In this document: positions 55,592-64,000 of the stretch, piece after piece
Layout of the letters: every line of letters begins with the position of its first letter
How positions within the stretch are numbered: the stretch's first letter is position 1
Assembly (NCBI GenBank): GCA_008921705.1
Contig: VFFE01007634.1
Location: 1,331,085-1,395,084 of the forward strand
DNA length: 64,000 nucleotides
Reading direction: 5' to 3'
Source of the DNA: Burhinus oedicnemus
Taxonomy: Eukaryota; Chordata; Aves; Charadriiformes; Burhinidae
The notes under the pieces: model-generated
What the model was told of the DNA's origin: nothing
The model's database searches: none
Seen by the model: only the letters and a program-made list of their open reading frames with translations
Program-made: the position numbers and the translations under genes

Positions 55592-55700
55592 CTTAACACA
55601 GGAAGTTCCATTCAAACATAGAAAAAACTTCCAACTTCTAGTTGGACTAGATGATCTCTAGAGGTCCCTTCCAACTCTGAAAATTCCGTGATTCCGTGAA
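55592..55700 (+). mobile_element. Short CR1 LINE 3' end with internal deletion
   Basis: The sequence contains the CR1 3'-end signature 'ggactagatgatctctagag' followed by 'gtcccttccaactctg' and two copies of the octamer 'attccgtg' at 55683-55698. Upstream, 'cacaggaagttccattcaaa' resembles an ORF2-end segment that normally lies about 150-200 bases from the terminus, so an internal deletion has joined the two. The CG in both octamer units is unusual for a decayed element, where CpG is normally lost. No coding capacity remains. Confidence 0.85.
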
Positions 55701-58023
55701 GGGCACTGGCCACACCACATTTATTCGTGAGACACTGGCTCTGGAACTATCCTAGGAGCTGTGTAGGAAGGGGCTGGCTCACATGAGAGAGGTGTATGCC
55801 AAGGGTTAGTCCAGCTGCATCAGGAAACATCTTGGCATGTTCCTGGATGCTGTTTCACATACTAGCTTCACACATTCATGTTTTGGCCCCAAGGAGAACC
55901 AAAGTATGTTGTCTACGTGGCCATTTTAGGCTGCAAAGCACTGAGATGTTAAGGCAGCAGGGGCTGGATGTTTGCATGAGCAAACTGTATATCTTCGCGG
56001 GACTACCTCTGAATGTGGGCACTGATTTTAGATCTGGATGTAAGTCTTCAGACTATTCCATGTTCTTCTGTCTCATACCATGGACATGAAAACTAACCTT
56101 GGTGACAGGGACACAGAACTGTTGGCTGTTGAGCTGGGTCACAAGTTTTAACGCAAGTGATAAATTTCAGGCCCCATCCATTGGAGGTGACCTGTCATTT
56201 ATTATGTGATCTGGCAGGTGGGAAGGTCCCCTCTGTGCCTTCCCTTCAGAGAAAAATCTTGTGATTCTCCCAAATAAGCATCCTAAATAGACTGGTCAAC
56301 TGTAAGCATTGCTAGAGATGTTTAATATAGAAAATAGTGCACTGGTGAATCTTGAGTAGTGTCCTTTTTGCCTGAAATATTTTGTTAATTCTAGAGTACT
56401 ACGTTTTTCTTTCATTTTATGCATTTTTCATATACACATATAGTATAACACTTGAGTCTTGAGATCTTGTGACAGTATCTCAGAAGTACAAGAAGATTAA
56501 ATTAATTATTTACAATAAAAATCATCATCACACCAAACATATTTTAAGGTATTGCTTATACCATGTTTAATCTTTGGCATGAAAAAAGAAAACAAGGAAG
56601 AATATTTATTAGCTAATTATAATTCAGTAACTGGAATCTAGTATACTTTTTGTTTCACAACAAATATTTGATCTTTAGTCTTCAGCATTGTTACGTTTAC
56701 TGAGGTATCTTGTAGAGCATGTTAACCTTTGACTGCTTCTCCACAGCGTCTAGTTACACAGTGGAAATCTTCGCAGCCTCTTGTTAAAGAACAGAAGTTT
56801 GTGTGAGTTCAAAAGAGACTAGACAAATGCATGAAAGAAAAACACACAGGCTCCTAAGCACAGAGATATCACATCTTTGGTGAACAAACCCCCAGAGTAC
56901 AGGTTGCTGGAACCTTAGAAAATATACTGAGAAAGTTTCGTATTACAGTCACAATATTTGTATATTTTTCTTTAAGCCACCAACAGGATATTAGGTTAGC
57001 TGAAGTATGATCATTCATGTCAAGTGGGAAGCACTTGAGACGTATATATGATTAGATCCTTTTTGAATGAATTTTGGGATCAAATCCTTTCCTGGTATAA
57101 GTGGGTGCAATTACACTAAAGCTGTGTTAACTCAAGCCAGAAAATAGTTCAGCTTTTAGATCGTGACAGATACCAAGCTGGCAACAAGAAACTTTTTGCC
57201 TGTACAGGTCAAGAATGAGCTAAAGGATGGGCAAAAGACTGCAGGTTAGGCATTGACCTCTAGTAAGACAGCTAGAACTCACAAAACAGAAGGTCTATTT
57301 GCACTGTGACCATCTGCAGCCAATTAAGCTATTCACAAACTGAACAATTTTCATATCATAATGGTTTATGTCCCCTTTTTTTTGAATGATATAGGTAATC
57401 TTTAGATAAGGGAGGAAAAATCTGCATCCTATTACTACTATCGCTACATAAAAGCCAGCAAATATTTTAAGTTGATATTATAGTTGAAGCTAGTAGCATT
57501 ATTTGACCGATGTTTTCTCACACTCATATATGACCGAGGCAGGCAGTGGCTAACACTGGGAAGATAAGAGAAATTCCAGGTGACAAAAAGATGTTTTTCT
57601 GTTGTTCCATGTTAGCCGTTTTTTAAGAGTAATTGAGTTTTGAATTTTCTCTGAATCAACTAAAAAAATTTTAACCAAATGGTTGGGTTTGGTGTTCCAC
57701 AACCTTATAACAGATATTTGGTCCAGGTATTGTCAAAAAGAAATGATGAAGCTGGACAGAACACATTTCCACACACTGCTGTAACAATATGGAGAGAAAT
57801 CAAACAGAAATGGTGAATGTGATGTTTAAATATTCCCATGCAAAAGGGCATCTTTAAAATATTCATGAAAAATAAAACCCTCTGCAAAACCTAAATAACT
57901 TAAAAAAAGAGGTCACCAAAAAATTCTTCATACTTTTCAGCTTTTCAGCCTTCTATAGCCTGAACTGATTCAGCAATAAGTCGAAAACAACAGATCCTTG
58001 AGAGAACTTTAAAGGTTTTCTTA

Positions 58024-58176
<153 letters not shown>

Positions 58177-61100
58177 CTAATTGACAGCAAAGTAAAAGAC
58201 AAATTTTGGCACCCACAGAAAGGAAACTCAGTTGTGACTTTGAAAAAAAACACCAGTCTTTCATGATATTTCAATATTCCAGGTCTGGATATGAGAACCT
58301 AAGAACACCTTCAGAAAGTCCACATTACAGCTATGCAGGATTCTTTGTAATAGATTGTAATTAATAAATTAACAAAAGGACACCCCACTTCTGCATAAGA
58401 AAAAATGGGGAACAAGAAAAGTGGCATAACTTTCAGAAGTCACACTGTAAAGCTGGGAGGAATACATTCCAATTACTCGAATTGCAGGCTATTTAATTAG
58501 TCACAGAAATTACTGCCTCCTGCCTGGGAAAATGCACAATCATTGTCCTCATTCCCACAAGTCAATACATACGTGTTGATTACTGCATCATAAACATAGC
58601 CTGTGTTCACCAGGCTCAATATTTCATCTAAACATCGGAATTATGCTCCCTTAATTATTGTTGAAAAGGAATTTCCGTACAGAGATTCATCATAACATTT
58701 TTGAAGTCACAAGAGACGGTTACAATGATTTAGTCTTTGGCAGTAAGTTTCTTTGCTTTAACTTTATTTTCTTTTTTTGAAAAAAGGCAAAAAAATTTTG
58801 TAAATGCAGGAACGAAATCTTAGTCAAGAGAACTACCATGTAAGACCTGGATTGCTTTTCATCATGGCAGTTTACCTTGTGAATGCAGCTGGAGAGAGGC
58901 ACCAGCACCACATCTAAGAACCATCATTTTAAATAGGATTTCTGGCAACACAGAAATATAAGATTGTTTCGTGTCTCATCCCCAAAGCTGATGTAAATCT
59001 TATCTTCATAACAGCCCCACATACACACATACAGCAAAACTGTATCTTCAGCAGACTTTTGCTCTGAAAAGTTTTTCCTGTTAATTGATCAGGACTTTTC
59101 TAAGTGAGACTCTTAGCATGTCTTCACAGCCAAGAGAATAGCAGTTGAAAATATTATTTTGGTGCAACATTTATATTACTGATACAGCCGTAGGCTCCAA
59201 TCAGAATTTTCTTCTTCAGGATGTATACAGATTATGTACTGGAAGTGTCTGGTTTAGATATCACAACTCTGTACAGTGTCTAAATTCAAGGGTTTTCCAG
59301 ATTCACTTGGTGTGGGCACTATTATTTTATATGTATATTTATGTACATACACACACACACGTACACACTCCTGTATTATACACAGATAAAGTTATAGTAT
59401 ATACACATAGTATACACACATAGAAGTAGTGCTCAGAGATCAGATTACAACATGGTGCCAACCAAAAATAAATCCTTTGGGTTTGAATTGTATTTTAAGG
59501 AACTTGTGTGCTCAAAATTCAGAAATGTTCTGGAGAAACTAAGGCAACTTCCCACAACTGAAACCTCTGATTTTGATAAGGTGGCATCACATTTATTTCT
59601 CTGCAACCCTATTTCCATGAACTGTGTCCTTGAGCCCAAATCTACTCCAAAGAAAGGAGTTAATAGATTACTTTTAACCTATAATGCTAAGGTGTGATTA
59701 AGCAGAGTTTCTAATTACCTTTCCTAATATCAAGAAATGTTCTGCTAATTAAGTAAAACACGGATGGTAATGCTTTGTCTTGAGCCCATCAGTGCTGCAC
59801 AATGCTGAGTACCGAAGTTTTGTTTCATTTTCCTCCTTGGGCTGTTATAGAAAGTCTGAACGTTGGTGATGTCCTTAAGATAACTAAAGGTTCACCCTTA
59901 TGTGGAAAGAACCCAGGCTGTGGAACAATGGGGAATTGGGGTTGGCCTTGTGGGGAAGAAGAGGCAGCAGATGGGGTTGAACTGAAATGGAGGGGTGGAA
60001 ATGAATTGTCAGAGATCCCACAGGTGCTTCAAAAGTATAAGCAGAATTCGCAGGAGCAATTCTTAACATCCTGTCTGAGATTATGTGGACACTCCAATTT
60101 AGTGAATCACATTATAAAGCACAATGTCTATGGATTTTGGCTTAGAACCTAGGTCCCGAAGTTCATTCACTTACATGAATGTGCAGCATGATTTTCATAT
60201 GAAACTTGGCCAGGACTGAGGTGTTAGCAGAAATCTCCTAATCCATTACATAAAAAGCCTCCCTATTGAACTGTTGACTAGCAAGACTGCTGAGAGAACG
60301 AGGTTTTACTCAGCTGAGAGTTGCAGGTTTGACCAATGTGGCAAAGTAGGATCATATGCAGCAGCTAAATACGTAATGTAAACAGGTTTTGCAACACTGC
60401 TGTGACTCCAGAAGGTACTCCGTTCTCTTACCTGCCAGTAAAGACAAGGGTATTCAGCACAGCTGAAAGAGACCTTCTGTTGTTAGTAGAAGCTTGCCTA
60501 GCATACCAGCTTTAAAGCAGAATGATGGTAAACACTTTCTACTAATGCGTTCCTATGCACATCTTTTAACATTTCAAAATCAATAGGATTTTAATGAATA
60601 CACTAAAGCTACTTCCCACTGAAAATCAGGAACACAAGCTGCATCCACATTGATGTTACTGTGAAAAACACCTGACATCGCTATGACAGCGCTGAATCAC
60701 AGTGAAGATCCTCCCTGCCATTTCTATCTCCTGGCTGTCAGCTCTTCTTTCGAGCAGGATGTCAATGGGCTGAAACTTTTCCACTACTGCAGGAAGGAAA
60801 GGAAAAGCCCTTGAGCTCTCCTCACATGTGCAGTCTTAATGGGAAATGTGTAAATTGAGGGGTTTTTTTGTTTATGGTTTAAATTCTTTCCAAAGGAGTC
60901 ATTTTAAAATAGGGACAAACAGGTGCTCTGGCACCTCAACAAACAATTTCTGTGATGACTCATTATTGTGGAAGTCTGGGCAGAATTGCCTTATTTACAC
61001 ATACCAGTATGGAAGCCTGTCACGCTCACATTACTAAAACATCCTTTTCCAATTTTTCTGTGAATATCATTTACCAAAGCCCCGACAGTGCCATGCTCAA

Positions 61101-64000
61101 ACTGATACTGCTGCTTCAGCAGTCTATATAGGTGATGCTTCAAACCAAATATGTGTCACGAACCCAACAGCTATCCAGCTTCATAGTCAGCAGATAGGGA
61201 CGGACACATCCATCTGCACCTGAGGTGTGTGTCTAAATAGGCCCAGGGGACCATCTCTAGAGGGATGGTTTCTCTTCTAAAGCCCTCTGAAGAGACTATA
61301 GATGATTAGTTTGAATGCAGGCATCTGTGTTGTACATGTTTAAAAGTAGGCAATATGAATCCCCGTTAATTTTCTTTGGAGTTATAAGGTGCTTATTTTT
61401 AAAAGTCTCTTGTGAAAATACTCCTTTTCTAAAGAGGGGTTTTCTACATGTCTTTGCCGTTACCACAGGGTTGTGTCTTTTTTGTATCTGGGAGAAGGGA
61501 ACAATAAATTGCCTTCAGAACTATCAGGTTAAAAGAAATTTGACGGCAGTGTGACTTGGAGCCACTTTCCCTCAGAACCAGGGGAAGAAAACCAATAGAT
61601 TATGACTGCAGGGCTAAACTTCACTTTTTGGAGCAACATATGCTATGGTCCACTTTTAGGCTACCTTCTTGAATTTTCTCTGATTTCACATGCAAAAAAT
61701 AGAGCACCTACAAATCAAGTTTGATCTGCAGATTAATAGGTCACACAGCCACTAAGATGCTATGGGTGAGGAAGTGCCCTATAGGCTATTGCAGACCTAG
61801 GTAAGTGAACTGAGAAGGTTACGCTGAGTAAAACTGGGGCAGAATTTGCTAATGGTTTGCTGCAGAAAGCTGTGTAATGCTGTGTAGGCTGAGAAGCCAT
61901 AGGTAGCTTCCAAGAAGCTCTTCCCAGAGCAAAAGATGAGGATAGCTGAAAAGTTTGACTTGCTGCAAAACACAGATTTCTCCTGTCTCCCACTAACTTC
62001 AAAAGACTTCTGGCTACCATGTGCTTGGTCCAGCTAGAATGACAGGGAGTGGGAGCACTCAGTCTCAATAAAGTAATTTTGATCTGAGTTTGGTACGTAA
62101 GTATTTAGACTTCTCAAACTACTGCATGATATGGTTTCATGATGGGTCATTAAAAAAGGAAAGATGCAAAACTGCAGCCAGAGAAAGCTCCTCTGTGCAG
62201 GGTCCCTGATAGGGGAGAGCTGGCAGCTAGAGTCCACACCTCAGCCTTGCTCCTGTAGCATAATATGCATCAAGTATGTCAGGTCAGTAGATCAGATGGG
62301 GCCGCTACAGATGCCGTGAGTAATCACAGCCCAGGAAAGGGTCTGTGGCACTGCATGGACAGAAGGCACTCACCTAGATGTAGGGGACTACAAGACAGAA
62401 ATCAGCTCTGTGTTTCACAGTCAGTGTGGGAATTGACAAATCTGCTATGAAATGTGTGCCTGAAAATAGTGCTACCTTGTCTGTTCTTCCCAAATACTCT
62501 GAAAAATTAATGCTCATAGTCTCAGCCTACAAGCAGAGTTGGAAAGATTTACACAGAGGCTGGAGAATGGATATTGTAAGTTTGGCTTTACACTGCCAGG
62601 GAATTTCCTTGAAATAAGGGGATTCATTCCCAGATTCCCCTGAGCAAACCACAACAGCTGGAGCAGGGACTAAGCATCTGCTCAGTCTCCTTTCATATTA
62701 ACTCAAGCTAAAAAAATAGGTGTTTATACTGTCAAACCATATTAATATTCTGCAGTTGTGCGTTATGTTGCTTTTAGGATAGGAGCATATTTTTTCTGAA
62801 ATACTTTACATATTATTTAGTAAAGTACCCTCAACCAGTGCAGACGTGATTCGGGGCTCCCATCTGTTTTACACCAGTGTAATTTCAATTATTTTAGCAG
62901 AGGAAGTCACTGTTTTATACAACCAAATTAATTAAAATTGTCTTGTGTTTCAGCATCTTAGACAAATAGGAGAAAGAGTTTGTACACTGAAATCATAATT
63001 TAATTTAAGGAGGCCAGATTGTTCAGTATACCTGCTTCCATGAACAGAGAACTTGAAGAAAATTGGTATTACCAGATCCCTGAAAACTAGTTGTTGCACC
63101 TGAATACAAATTATTTTGCGGCAGTAAGCCTGCAATTATACAGTTACTGTTGCAGTAAAGAACAATGACAATTCTTCTATTTCATTCCTAGTCATTTTTG
63201 TACTTACTGGATTATCTTCAAATATTTTTTTTTTTGCAATATTTTTCTTGATAAGAATGATGGCTCTACATATAACAAAATGGAAAAAATTATCCAGATT
63301 AAACATGGGAGAGTGCTTTTAAGGTATCGCATGGCATGAAGAAATAGCTACTTAGACCAGTGTTCAGCACTTTTGGTTTGAATATTTTAAATTGTCACTT
63401 CGGAATTGACTTAGAAGGCAAATATTTACTATATGAATAAAAACTGTTTGGACAAAATTTCTGACCTGATCCACTTCAAATGTATTTGGAAATACTAATA
63501 GCTGGAACATGCCAAGCATAACTAGCCTCAAGGTCTTCTGGAAAAAGAAAAAATCAAATGTTTCCTGTTACATATGAGGACAGCAAAGCATAAGCAAAGA
63601 GCTACCTTCATCTACCTAGCAGAGCAAGGTCACTGAAGCCAGCAAGGCTACTTTTAGAGAAGTGCCACATACCTTGCTTGTGTGCCACTGTCACCCTTGC
63701 AGCAGCTCGCAGGTCTGTACCAGTGTCTGTATGTACCGATGGATACAGAAACATACACTAGGTATGTATATATGTGCCCAGAACCGGGGACAAGTTTTCA
63801 GTGAGTGGTCACACACCAGTCTGCCATAGCTTGCATGTCACTTTGCTTGAACAAAAGAACCACTGACTTTACACAGCTGTGGTTGCAATGGTCCTACACA
63901 GGCTCAGATCTCAACTTCTTCATCTGTCCCTTACCAGGGTGCAACCTGAGCTCTGAAAGGACACCTTTCCAAGCAGAGAGAAGCGAGCCGGGTTGTTCTG
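58177..64000 (-). other. STK32B: STK32B intron upstream of the N-lobe exon (partial)
   Basis: Minus-strand sequence before the acceptor at 58177-58178 belongs to the preceding phase-0 intron. The exon it should splice from encodes the glycine-rich loop (G-K-G-S-F-G-K). I did not find that coding sequence in reverse complement up to 64000, so the intron continues past the window. It contains an (AC)n microsatellite at 59349-59368 and nothing else that I can name. Confidence 0.82.
59349..59368. repeat. (AC)n microsatellite, interrupted
   Basis: Six perfect AC units, then 'gt', then more AC. The surrounding 59325-59425 is rich in 'tatac' and 'acac' words, a decayed larger repeat. Confidence 0.88.

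Overview
The window is vertebrate nuclear DNA, most likely from a bird. It has short coding blocks with consensus splice sites separated by very long AT-rich introns, no operon-like gene packing, and three fragments of CR1 LINE retrotransposons, including one with the octamer-type 3' end usual in birds and reptiles. I cannot name the species. Two runs of exactly 20 N mark a draft assembly.

Only one gene is supported: STK32B (YANK2), an AGC-family serine/threonine kinase, on the minus strand. Two adjacent coding exons are present. The upstream one, at 58025-58176, encodes the start of the N-lobe from the end of the glycine-rich loop through the beta3 lysine and helix C. The downstream one, at 2092-2265, encodes the hinge and the helices leading to the HRD motif. 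They splice in phase (TG|G restores a Trp codon) across an intron of 55,759 bp that fills most of the window. Positions 1-2091 are the next intron downstream and 58177-64000 the preceding intron. The glycine-loop exon upstream and the catalytic-Asp exon downstream were not found here and presumably lie outside.

Layout from left to right: intron and the hinge exon (1-2265); intron with no recognised gene (2266-10848); an antisense CR1 fragment (10849-11245) and a longer broken sense CR1 (about 12500-14011); an exact 812-bp duplication around the first N gap (16177-17820), probably an assembly error; simple intron with a small CpG cluster near 20.55-20.75 kb; a C/A-rich tract with a telomere-like G-quadruplex motif on the gene-sense strand (27181-27268), followed by a degenerate minisatellite (28045-28330); a GC-rich patch near 30.66-30.92 kb; the second N gap inside a C/A simple repeat (40250-40269); a CpG-dense patch followed by a homeodomain-site-rich segment (44.74-45.42 kb), and a second homeodomain/POU-site-rich segment (54.55-54.95 kb), both candidate enhancers; a third CR1 3' end (55592-55700); and the upstream kinase exon.

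I found no RNA gene, CRISPR array, intact mobile element or second protein-coding gene. The open frames of 60-150 codons in the introns show no family resemblance and are what chance gives in this much sequence. I saw nothing that I would call an undescribed biological system. The most useful observations are the probable false duplication, the G-quadruplex motifs, the candidate intronic regulatory blocks and the splice-phase properties of the two exons.
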